In this document: positions 1 through 7,592 of the stretch, piece by piece | Position numbering within the stretch: the stretch's first letter is position 1 | Layout of the letters: every line of letters begins with the position of its first letter | Assembly: GCA_020445045.1 (NCBI GenBank) | Contig: JAGRHI010000208.1 | Coordinates: 1-13,840 of the forward strand | Length of the DNA: 13,840 nt | Direction: 5' to 3' | Origin: Candidatus Competibacteraceae bacterium | GTDB taxonomy: Bacteria; Pseudomonadota; Gammaproteobacteria; Competibacterales; Competibacteraceae | Position numbers and translations under genes: made by a program | Notes under the pieces: model-generated | The model's database searches: none | The model's input: only the letters and a program-made list of their open reading frames with translations | What the model was told of the DNA's origin: nothing

Positions 1-1397
<1,397 letters not shown>

Positions 1398-1403
1398 TGT
1401 TCG

Positions 1404-1445
1404 TGGGGCGGCGTTGGCACGCCGCGCGGTACCGACGCCGCCCCA
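1404..1445. repeat. Perfect 11-bp inverted repeat just after pgi
   Basis: Arms at 1404-1414 and 1435-1445 are exact reverse complements, GC-rich, with a 20-base loop, beginning 7 bases after the pgi stop. There is no T tract on either side, so it is not a canonical intrinsic terminator. It could be a 3'-end stabilising hairpin or a Rho-assisted end between pgi and the convergent lipoprotein gene. The rest of 1446-1535 shows nothing recognisable. Confidence 0.5.
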
Positions 1446-1535
1446 GTCATTGGCGTGATGAATCGCCACGTTGGCCCCGGTCGAGGGCGGCCTGGATTTG
1501 GCGTCCAGATCGCGAGGGTTGACCGCGCGGCTGGG

Positions 1536-1700
1536 TCAATAAGACTTTTTCTGCTCGGCCTTGCGTTCGATGGCCTGTCCGGCGGACTTCAGATCCTGAC
1601 CGGCCCCCTTGACGGTGTTGCAGCCGCTCAGACCGGCGCCGGTCAGACACAGGGATGCGGCGAATAACGACAGGATCAAACTGGCGGGTTTATGCTTCAT
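1536..1700 (-). CDS. Entericidin A/B-family small lipoprotein
   Basis: A 54-residue exported lipoprotein. It has a basic N-terminus (MKHKP), a hydrophobic stretch at residues 6-23, and lipobox L-S-G-C with the lipidated Cys at 27. The rest is the entericidin signature: CNTVKGAGQDLKSAGQ followed by a short charged tail. Entericidins are small envelope lipoproteins known from an enterobacterial antidote/toxin pair, and many Proteobacteria carry a single copy of unknown physiological role. The ATG at 1700 is preferred over longer upstream starts because it gives a standard type II signal peptide and has GAGAG (1710-1714) nine bases upstream. It is convergent with pgi and divergent from the DUF465 gene. 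No partner entericidin is visible nearby, and the neighbours suggest housekeeping context. Family assignment is confident; function is not known. Confidence 0.88.
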   Translation of the reverse strand: MKHKPASLILSLFAASLCLTGAGLSGCNTVKGAGQDLKSAGQAIERKAEQKKSY

Positions 1701-1853
1701 GGGATGGATCTCTCGATGCATTTGAATATCTGGTGAACAACTGGCTGACGGGTCGCTCCGGGCCGTCGGTGAGGGCGAGGTGAATCTTGTGCGGTCGCTC
1801 CGCCATGACCACGCGCGGCCGCTCGGCGCCTGAACCTCCCGGCGCTTCGGGTG

Positions 1854-1883
1854 CTGACGAATGGCGTATGATGCTTTTATACT
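1854..1883 (+). promoter_or_regulatory. Candidate sigma-70-like promoter for the DUF465 gene
   Basis: A CTGACG box at 1854-1859 and a TATACT box at 1878-1883 are separated by 18 bases, at the start of a locally AT-rich stretch (1870-1925) that stands out from the GC-rich surroundings. The start codon lies 58 bases beyond. Only the hexamers and spacing support it. The remaining bases 1701-1853, between the two divergent genes, hold nothing else I can assign. Confidence 0.35.
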
Positions 1884-1941
1884 CAACTTTCATCAAACGT
1901 TCATTTGTCCACAATAAAACCATGATCAGGAGGACAACCCG

Positions 1942-2202
1942 ATGCTTGGAGAGAGCCACGATCTGTTCCACGAATTCCCCGAATACAAGGATCGCATCGC
2001 CGAGTTGAAGGCCGCCGATTCCAGGTTCGCCGAGCTATACGACGAGTATCATGTGGTCAACGGCGAAGTGGAACGTATTGAGTTGCAGATCGAGACACCT
2101 TCGGACTTCTACACGGAAGACCTCAAAAAGCAAAGGCTGCATCTGAAAGACGAGATTTATACGATTTTGCGTGGAATGGCGCGGATGGGGGTCTCGCTCT
2201 GA
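1942..2202 (+). CDS. DUF465 (YdcH-like) small helical protein
   Basis: An 86-residue soluble, charged, mostly helical protein. The segment FPEYKDRIAELKAADSRFAEL, then YDEYHVVNGEVERIE and LKKQRLHLKDEIYTIL, matches the DUF465/YdcH family: a short antiparallel coiled coil with the F-PEY start and the K-K-x-K/R-L-x-LKDEI end. The molecular role of this widespread family is unknown. The usual length is about 70-85 residues, so the protein is complete. The start is well fixed: an ideal AGGAGG at 1928-1933 sits eight bases before the ATG. It looks monocistronic, with a promoter-like AT-rich region upstream and a likely terminator 20 bases downstream. No signal peptide or membrane segment. Confidence 0.9.
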   Translation: MLGESHDLFHEFPEYKDRIAELKAADSRFAELYDEYHVVNGEVERIELQIETPSDFYTEDLKKQRLHLKDEIYTILRGMARMGVSL

Positions 2203-2222
2203 CGCTGGTCACCGAGATCGAC

Positions 2223-2262
2223 GGGTGTCGGGCGTTGCCGCGATGTTCGGCACCCTCGTTTT
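2223..2262 (+). terminator. Probable rho-independent terminator of the DUF465 gene
   Basis: An 8-bp stem (GGGTGTCG 2223-2230 pairing with CGGCACCC 2248-2255, one G-U pair) has a 17-base loop and is followed by TCGTTTT (2256-2262). It lies 20 bases after the stop codon. The loop is long and the T run is interrupted, hence moderate confidence. The remaining bases to 2383 hold a few short inverted repeats but no gene. Confidence 0.5.
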
Positions 2263-2383
2263 GACAGGGCCGACGATCCGGTCGGCGTACCCTGATGTCC
2301 AGTCATTCGTTCCTCACCCCCGAGGACTGGGTTGCCGCTGAATCGGCAATGATAACGCCCGTCGGTTTCCCTGGCCTCGAAAA

Positions 2384-2803
2384 TCAAACGGCCGGTGAGC
2401 CATCGGTCGGGTTGGGCGCTTGCGGCGGGATAGCCGCCGCCGGGTCGCCGCAGGCGGTTTTGGTCCGAGCGCGGCGGTTCCGTTCGGTGGGTATGCCGGC
2501 TTCGGGCAAGGCGGTCGACAAATGCCGGGCGGGGAGCGCCGGCGAGTTGTTTTCCGCCGCCGAACCGGCGCGAGTCCGCCGCAGCCAGCCAAGTACCCGG
2601 CGTTCCACGGCATCCTGACCGGCCGGCGACAGATCCCGATAGATCAAGGCTCCCACGCCCAGCAACAGGGTCAGCCCGCCTAGAAAGAAGACCAGCGGTT
2701 GCATGAAGGCAATCGCCGACAGGGCCAGTAACAAGAACAGGAGATGCCGGATCTTCAAGCGCGGGTCCTCGATGCGGTGGCTCAGGGTCGATTTGGCGGA
2801 CAC
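2384..2803 (-). CDS. Small membrane protein with two predicted TM helices, overlapping the PP2C gene
   Basis: A 139-residue protein not recognised as any named family. From the GTG at 2803, residues 19-35 (IRHLLFLLLALSAIAFM-like) and 36-55 (PLVFFLGGLTLLLGVGALIY) form two adjacent hydrophobic helices joined by a very short turn. A basic amphipathic segment follows (RRVLGWLRRTRAG), then a Pro/Ala/Arg-rich, probably disordered tail. The gene starts 22 bases inside the end of the phosphatase gene on the same strand, so the two are probably translationally coupled and co-transcribed. An alternative TTG start at 2758 has GAGGA seven bases upstream. That is a better ribosome site than the GTG has, and it would shorten the protein by 15 residues without losing the helices. 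The membrane hairpin could anchor or localise the phosphatase, but that is inference. Real coding status is likely, not certain. Confidence 0.62.
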   Translation of the reverse strand: MSAKSTLSHRIEDPRLKIRHLLFLLLALSAIAFMQPLVFFLGGLTLLLGVGALIYRDLSPAGQDAVERRVLGWLRRTRAGSAAENNSPALPARHLSTALPEAGIPTERNRRARTKTACGDPAAAIPPQAPNPTDGSPAV

Positions 2804-3957
2804 TGGGTCTGGAGGGGTTTGCGGACCAGGATGACCGTGCAGTTATCGTCGGGCAGGCTGCGCTGTTGGTGGATGGTTTCGGCCAGGACCGCCAGCAACT
2901 CGTCCATCAATTCCTCCAAAGGGCGTTGCGGTTGCGCCAGCAGCGCCGGCCAACGCTGAATGAAAGCCTGCGGCCTGCTCAAGTGCCAGAGGCCGTCGCT
3001 GGCGATCAGGTAAACCCGGCCCGGTTCCAGCGTCAGGATGCGACGGTCGCCCAGGCCGCGCAGAAAAAGAGGCAAGTTACCTTCATGCAATTCGTACAGG
3101 TTGGCGTCGATGGTTTCCGCGTAAAGATGCGGCACGCCTAGGGTACTGCCGAGAATGAACGCCTGACTGATTTGGGAGCTGGTTTGAATGTGGACCTGCT
3201 GGAACCACTGAGCGCCATTCAGCAGGCCGAGCATCGCCAAGTGAGTGGCCGGGACATGATCCACGGTCAAACATTGGACCCGATGCTCGTCGATGGCGTA
3301 CAGCCGCGAGTCGCCGACGTGAAACAGCATGGCGGAACCTTGATGGGGGATTTCCAGCAGCACCAAGGTGCAGCCGGTTTCCAGCCCCGCCGTGTGGAAT
3401 TCCTGATAAAGCCGCTGGTGCAGGGCGTCAAGGGCCTCGGAGAGTTGGGCAAGATCGGCGGCGGCTGGTAGGCCAAGCAACCCTTCGATGACTTTTTCGG
3501 CCGCCTCTCGGCCGTGGCTGTGCCCGCCCATGCCATCGAGCACGGCAAGCCGCCGGTGTCCGGCTGGCCAGTCGGCCAGCCGCAGTCGGGTTTCCTGTTC
3601 GTGCCACAGCAAGCGAGCTTGGCCCAAGCTGTCCACGGTCAGAAAGTTATCCTGATTTTCGCGACGGCCATGGCCGGTCGGCGAAAGCAACGAGCGCACG
3701 GCGATTTCCAACGAGGCATCGTCCTGGAGAACTGGTTCCCCCGGAAGATCCTCGGCATCGAGTTCTCTGAAAGCTACATTGTCCGGTAACGATCGGTCGG
3801 AGGCGTTGGCCGAGTTCGTGGTGGTGGGATCGGTGTGGGTGCGCATCTGTAGGCGGGGCCGGTCATGGAATAAGGGCATCGTTACCGGTATGTTAAACCC
3901 CCACGCGATGGAATCCCATGGAATCTCCTTGAGAGTGGCGTCAGCTGGTTTCATCAT
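2782..3957 (-). CDS. PP2C-family Ser/Thr protein phosphatase with N-terminal extension
   Basis: Metal-dependent protein phosphatase expected to remove phosphate from Ser/Thr in the cytoplasm, with no membrane segment. All core PP2C motifs are present: RRENQD (98-103), LAVLDGMGGH with metal-binding Asp (141-146), GCTLVLLEI (195-203), HVGDSRLYAI (213-222), LTVDH (230-234), LIASDGLW (317-324) and the last metal ligand in DDNCT (370-374). About 30 extra residues (near 240-290) lie between GDSR and ASDG, where simpler bacterial PP2Cs are shorter. Residues 1-85 are a Ser/Thr/Asp-rich, probably flexible extension. The start is uncertain: the tandem ATGs at 3957 and 3954 have poor ribosome sites, and ATGs at 3879 and 3846 are also possible, all upstream of the catalytic domain. 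It faces the kinase-like gene across an 80-base divergent region, the usual arrangement of a phosphatase opposing a Hanks-type kinase. Confidence 0.93.
   Translation of the reverse strand: MMKPADATLKEIPWDSIAWGFNIPVTMPLFHDRPRLQMRTHTDPTTTNSANASDRSLPDNVAFRELDAEDLPGEPVLQDDASLEIAVRSLLSPTGHGRRENQDNFLTVDSLGQARLLWHEQETRLRLADWPAGHRRLAVLDGMGGHSHGREAAEKVIEGLLGLPAAADLAQLSEALDALHQRLYQEFHTAGLETGCTLVLLEIPHQGSAMLFHVGDSRLYAIDEHRVQCLTVDHVPATHLAMLGLLNGAQWFQQVHIQTSSQISQAFILGSTLGVPHLYAETIDANLYELHEGNLPLFLRGLGDRRILTLEPGRVYLIASDGLWHLSRPQAFIQRWPALLAQPQRPLEELMDELLAVLAETIHQQRSLPDDNCTVILVRKPLQTQCPPNRP
3893..3919 (-). promoter_or_regulatory. Possible 8-codon leader ORF within the PP2C 5' region
   Basis: The best Shine-Dalgarno sequence in the PP2C 5' region, AAGGAG at 3925-3930, is five bases before an ATG (3917-3919). 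That ATG is out of frame with the phosphatase and encodes only MGFHRVGV before TAA at 3893-3895. Thirteen bases later is the in-frame ATG at 3877-3879, a possible phosphatase start. This could be a leader peptide with reinitiation, or a coincidence if translation begins at 3957. Confidence 0.2.
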
Positions 3958-4037
3958 TCTGCTAAACTAGACAATAATGCAGTTTACAGTCGCCAATTCA
4001 AACACATCTTCAGAATCACACGGCGAATCCGTAGCTT
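3958..4037. promoter_or_regulatory. Divergent promoter/operator region between phosphatase and pseudokinase genes
   Basis: Eighty AT-rich bases separate the two divergent start codons and must carry both promoters if these starts are right. For the plus strand, TTTACA (3983-3988) is a good -35 match, but no good -10 follows it. For the minus strand, TTGAAT (complement of 3994-3999) and ATTATT (complement of 3971-3976) are separated by 17 bases. An inverted repeat, TAAACT 3963-3968 and AGTTTA 3981-3986 with a 12-base spacer, is a candidate operator that would affect both directions. Confidence 0.4.
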
Positions 4038-6761
4038 ATGAACCTCGAAACGCGTCTTGAAGAACTTGCGGCAGAGTATGCCGCCGGCCGCTTGGACGAA
4101 GCCGAACTGGCACGCCGCCAAGAGACCTTATTGCGGGAAGCGGTTTCGGAGGATCGCGCCGGTGGCGTTCAATCCACGGTGGGCGGGCTGACGATCGATG
4201 TCGAGATCGATCCGCAAGTTCCGCCGCTCTGGCGCGAGCAGGAACTGGACGCGCTGGAACCCGGAATGGCGATCGGACCCGTCGAACGACGGGTTCGTCT
4301 GTTGCACGATCTCAGCGGCCGGAAACGGATATGGCTGGTACGCATCGTCATGCCGGCTTCAAAAGGTGGCGATGACACGGACGGCGATTTTCGCGCCATC
4401 AAGCTTTTTCTGCCGGCGGGCTTTCTGTCTGGTCCGCGTGAGTCCGGGCGTGACCAACGGGCATTGCGAGCGGATCTAATCAGCCTGCGCGCCTATCTGA
4501 CCAAGGTCAAGGCCCGGGTGGAACAGGCCGCGAAGCTCGTGCATCCCAACATTGCCGGCATTGAAGGCTGGCGGCACGGCGCCGATGGTTGGGCGTTCGC
4601 CGAGATGGAGTACATCAATCATCGACAAGGGCGCACGTTCGGCCAATTACTGCGAGAGCAGGATCAAAACGGCCTGCCTTGGGAAACGGTGCTGCAATGG
4701 CTCAGCCCAGTGGCGGCGGCGTTGGATTACGCGCGACGGGAACATCGATTGCCCCACCAGCATTTGGACGCGGACATGGTGTTTTCCAGTGACCAGGGGG
4801 AAATCAAGCTGTTGGGGTTCGGGTTGGCGACCAAACCGCGAGAGCCCCGCAGCGTCCTGTTCAGTGCTGGCCTGTTCAGCACCGGCGGTTCGGCGGGGGA
4901 GGCGGACGCCGAAGGCGCGGTGGAATCGGTCGCCGCCGATATCGCTTTCCGCCGCGACGTGTACGCCCTGGCTCTGCTGGTTTACCAGGCCCTGGCCGGG
5001 CGGAGCGCCCATGAGGCCCAGGGCAATTCGCCCAACATGGTGCCGCGTCCGCCAGGATTGATGGATGACGCCTGGCGCGTCCTGCGGCGAGGCTTGGCCT
5101 ACCCCAGCGAGTTGTGTCCGACCGAGGCCGGCGCATTCCTTGGCGCTCTGGATGCGGCGCAACGGCCGACGGTGGTGGCGCGTCAAGGACTGAATTCGAT
5201 CCTGAGCCCTCGTTGGATGCTGGTGGCGGGTTTGGGCTTGGTCGCCGCCGTCGCGATTTTCTGGCTGGCCACGCGGCAAGAGCAGGCGCTCGAGTCCGGC
5301 CAGCACCCTCCGGTCGCCGCCGGCGAAACCGCTCGGGAAGTGGAAACGCTACCGACCGAGGACCAGGCCGCCTCCTTGCACGAGGTGGAAAGCGCGGTCG
5401 ATCTGCGTGCTTTCGAGGCGGCCAAACGGGTGAACACGCTGTTGGCTTACCGGCTTTACCTGCAGCGCTGCCCGCGTTGCGGCTACGAGAAGCAAGCGCG
5501 ACAGGCCATTTCGGATTTGGAAATCCAACAGCAGATCGGTGAACTCAAGGCAAAGTTCGAAGCGTTGGCGCAAGATCTGGACCAAAAAGACGACGGTAGG
5601 CAGGGCGATCAAGCCCTGGCCCAACTGGACGCCCTGGTGAAACTGACGCCGGACGATCCGTTCATTACGGACGGGCGGCGGCGAGTAGTGCTGGTTTGGA
5701 CGGCGCGGGCTCGGGCTGGCTTGGATCGCTCGGAACTGGGTGAGGCTCACAAGTGGTTCAAAAAGCTTGAATCCTTGCAACCGTCCCCGCCCGAACTGGT
5801 GGAGCTGACCCGGCGGTTGAAGGAAGCCGAAGCGATGGATAAGGCTCGGCGTCTGGATACCGACGCTTTCGCCACTGCCCGACGTGCCAATACCCGCGAA
5901 TCGTATTGGGCCTATCTGGACCGCTGCGCGCCGGCATGCGGTCACCGGGCCGAAGCCGAGACCGCGCTGGCTCGGTTGAGTCCAAACAACCCGCTGCTAC
6001 GGGATCGGCTGAACGATGGTTCGCAGGGCCCGGACATGATCGTCATTCCGGCTGGCGGATTTTTAATGGGGTCCCCGACCAGCGAGAAAGGCCGCTACAG
6101 CGACGAGTCGTTGCATTCGGTACGGATTGCGAAGTCCTTCGCCATCGGTAGGTACGAAGTGATGTTTCACGAATACGACCGCTACGCGACGGCGACGGGG
6201 CATCCGTTGCCTCCCGATCAGGGTTGGGGGCGTGGCCGACGGCCGGTGCTCAATGTGAGCTGGCGGGATGCCGCGGCCTATGCCGCGTGGCTGTCCCAGC
6301 AAACCGGCCAGCGCTACCGCTTGCCCACGGAGACGGAGTGGGAGTACGCGGCGCGCGCCGGGACGAGAACCAGCCGCTATTGGGGCGACGACCCCGACCG
6401 AGGCTGCGCCTATGCCAACGCCGCCGATTTGGACGGCAAGCGGGTTTTTGTCGGCTGGACGGTCATGCAATGTCATGATGGCGAGATCTATACAGCGCCG
6501 GTCGGTAGTTACCGGAACAACGATTTCGGTCTGTACGACATGGCCGGTAACGTGCTGGAATGGACCTGTTCCCTCTATGACGAGGACTCCCAGGCGCCCA
6601 TTCAGAGTTGTGAGGCGCCGGCGGCGGGCCGCCAGTTCGTGGTGCGCGGCGGCTCCTGGAACGACGAGCCGCGCAACGTGCGTTCGGCCGACCGGCATCG
6701 CAGCGATCCCGATTTCCGAGATTACTTTTTGGGCTTTCGCCTAGTGCGCGAGCTGCCTTGA
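4038..6761 (+). CDS. Pseudokinase - TM - Cys-repeat linker - SUMF1 (FGE-sulfatase) fusion protein
   Basis: A 907-residue inner-membrane protein. After a short helical start (1-40), residues 75-380 have the layout of a Hanks-type kinase: AIK with Lys122, a C-lobe catalytic-loop region and DVYALALLVYQALAGR (307-322). No glycine-rich loop is visible. The HRD motif reads HQH (240-242), so the catalytic Asp is lost. The loop Asn position is not Asn, and DFG reads GFG (260-262). It should not transfer phosphate. One TM helix spans 393-411. The probably periplasmic part begins with two related repeats ending in Cys pairs (C478/C481 and C630/C634) flanking a helical segment (490-600). It ends with a SUMF1 domain at 664-905 containing MGSP, NVSWRDAAAYAAWL, RLPTETEWEYAARAG, GNVLEWTCS and RGGSW. 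The two cysteines that define formylglycine-generating enzymes are absent (Asp876, Val881). The start lacks a clear ribosome site. The MCE permease gene follows after 27 bases, so they are likely co-transcribed. Confidence 0.92.
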   Translation: MNLETRLEELAAEYAAGRLDEAELARRQETLLREAVSEDRAGGVQSTVGGLTIDVEIDPQVPPLWREQELDALEPGMAIGPVERRVRLLHDLSGRKRIWLVRIVMPASKGGDDTDGDFRAIKLFLPAGFLSGPRESGRDQRALRADLISLRAYLTKVKARVEQAAKLVHPNIAGIEGWRHGADGWAFAEMEYINHRQGRTFGQLLREQDQNGLPWETVLQWLSPVAAALDYARREHRLPHQHLDADMVFSSDQGEIKLLGFGLATKPREPRSVLFSAGLFSTGGSAGEADAEGAVESVAADIAFRRDVYALALLVYQALAGRSAHEAQGNSPNMVPRPPGLMDDAWRVLRRGLAYPSELCPTEAGAFLGALDAAQRPTVVARQGLNSILSPRWMLVAGLGLVAAVAIFWLATRQEQALESGQHPPVAAGETAREVETLPTEDQAASLHEVESAVDLRAFEAAKRVNTLLAYRLYLQRCPRCGYEKQARQAISDLEIQQQIGELKAKFEALAQDLDQKDDGRQGDQALAQLDALVKLTPDDPFITDGRRRVVLVWTARARAGLDRSELGEAHKWFKKLESLQPSPPELVELTRRLKEAEAMDKARRLDTDAFATARRANTRESYWAYLDRCAPACGHRAEAETALARLSPNNPLLRDRLNDGSQGPDMIVIPAGGFLMGSPTSEKGRYSDESLHSVRIAKSFAIGRYEVMFHEYDRYATATGHPLPPDQGWGRGRRPVLNVSWRDAAAYAAWLSQQTGQRYRLPTETEWEYAARAGTRTSRYWGDDPDRGCAYANAADLDGKRVFVGWTVMQCHDGEIYTAPVGSYRNNDFGLYDMAGNVLEWTCSLYDEDSQAPIQSCEAPAAGRQFVVRGGSWNDEPRNVRSADRHRSDPDFRDYFLGFRLVRELP

Positions 6762-6788
6762 GCGTTCCGCTGTTCTGAATGAAGGATC

Positions 6789-7592
6789 ATGAAAACCGCC
6801 GCGCGGGGTGGGTTCTGGTCGCTGATCGAGGGGGTGGGCACGTTGCTGACCGGTCCCCTGACGCGATTACGGGAGGAGTTGGATTTCCTGGCGATCGTGC
6901 TGATCAGCGCGGGTCTGGTCACGCGGGGGCAATGGCGGTTTCTGTTCAGGCATACCTTGCAGCAGATCTATTTTACGGCGGTGCAAAGAGCGTACATCTT
7001 CACCGTCGTCGGCCTGATCATCGGCGCCTTGGTGGCATTGCCGCTGATCGTGTTCGGCATTCACGACCCCCAGTTGCTGGGGCGTATCATGCATATCATG
7101 ATGTATCATCAGCTTGATCCCATTCTGGCGAGCTTGTTCGTGGCGGGGATGTCGGGCGCGGCCATCACCGCCGAACTGGGCGAACTCAGGGCCAATCAAG
7201 CGATCGAACATTTAGCCGCGATGGGATTGAATCCACACGGTTTTTTCGTATTGCCCCGGCTGATCGGCGTTGTGTTGTCGCTGCTGGTTTTGACCCTCTG
7301 GCTGAATATCGGGGTAACGGTTGGGGCGGGGGTCATGTTGAGCGTCTATCAGAACATCCCGTCGACGGTTTTTTTCCGGGTTTGCTTGTCGGGGTTGAGC
7401 AACGGGTCACTGGCGCTGACCGGCGGCATGGTGGTGATGCAGGGTATCCACATCGTCCTGGTGCAGACCCAGCGCGCTTTTCGAGTCCATGCTTATGTGG
7501 ATATTCCCCGGGCGTTGCCCAGCGCGTTCGCGCAATCCTTCATCGGTTGCCTGATCATCACCCTGTTGGTTTCGCTGCTGCGTTATGGCTGA
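6789..7592 (+). CDS. MlaE-family ABC/MCE transporter permease
   Basis: A 267-residue polytopic inner-membrane protein of the MlaE family, the permease of ABC systems that move phospholipids or other lipids together with MCE proteins. An amphipathic N-terminal region (10-30) precedes several TM helices (roughly 32-48, 68-90, 109-126, 153-186, 205-226, 247-265). The family hallmark cytoplasmic loop is at 128-149: ELGELRANQAIEHLAAMGLNP, matching the EIG-M-T-Q-I-AL-MG-DP pattern that contacts the ATPase. Length is typical (about 260). A GGA-type site lies very close to the ATG (AAGGA at 6782-6786). Its last 8 bases overlap the next gene (ATG inside the stop context), indicating coupled translation. 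Gene order permease-ATPase-MCE differs from the canonical mlaFEDCB order and resembles the second, PqiC-associated MCE operon of many Proteobacteria. No mlaB or mlaC equivalent is present. Confidence 0.93.
   Translation: MKTAARGGFWSLIEGVGTLLTGPLTRLREELDFLAIVLISAGLVTRGQWRFLFRHTLQQIYFTAVQRAYIFTVVGLIIGALVALPLIVFGIHDPQLLGRIMHIMMYHQLDPILASLFVAGMSGAAITAELGELRANQAIEHLAAMGLNPHGFFVLPRLIGVVLSLLVLTLWLNIGVTVGAGVMLSVYQNIPSTVFFRVCLSGLSNGSLALTGGMVVMQGIHIVLVQTQRAFRVHAYVDIPRALPSAFAQSFIGCLIITLLVSLLRYG

Noticed and set aside
1751..1802. Direct repeat of GGTCGCTCCG at 1751-1760 and 1793-1802
   Set aside because: Ten bases in a GC-rich stretch, two copies only, no positional link to a promoter element that I can defend.
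1690..1971. Minus-strand open frame of 93 codons across the divergent gap before DUF465
   Set aside because: It runs through the AT-rich promoter area and into two genes; no ribosome site or family resemblance.
2265..2349. Two further short hairpins (2265-2294 and 2332-2349) considered as terminators for the minus-strand phosphatase operon
   Set aside because: Neither has a T tract on the minus strand and stems are only about 6 bp. The operon's terminator was not identified.
2295..2683. Plus-strand open frames opposite the small membrane protein gene
   Set aside because: Arg/Gly-rich translations without hydrophobic or domain pattern; the minus-strand frame has two clean TM segments and overlaps the phosphatase gene as an operon partner would.
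6027..6755. SUMF1 domain as a true formylglycine-generating enzyme for sulfatases
   Set aside because: Both catalytic cysteines are missing in each of the two SUMF1 domains and no sulfatase gene is in the window.
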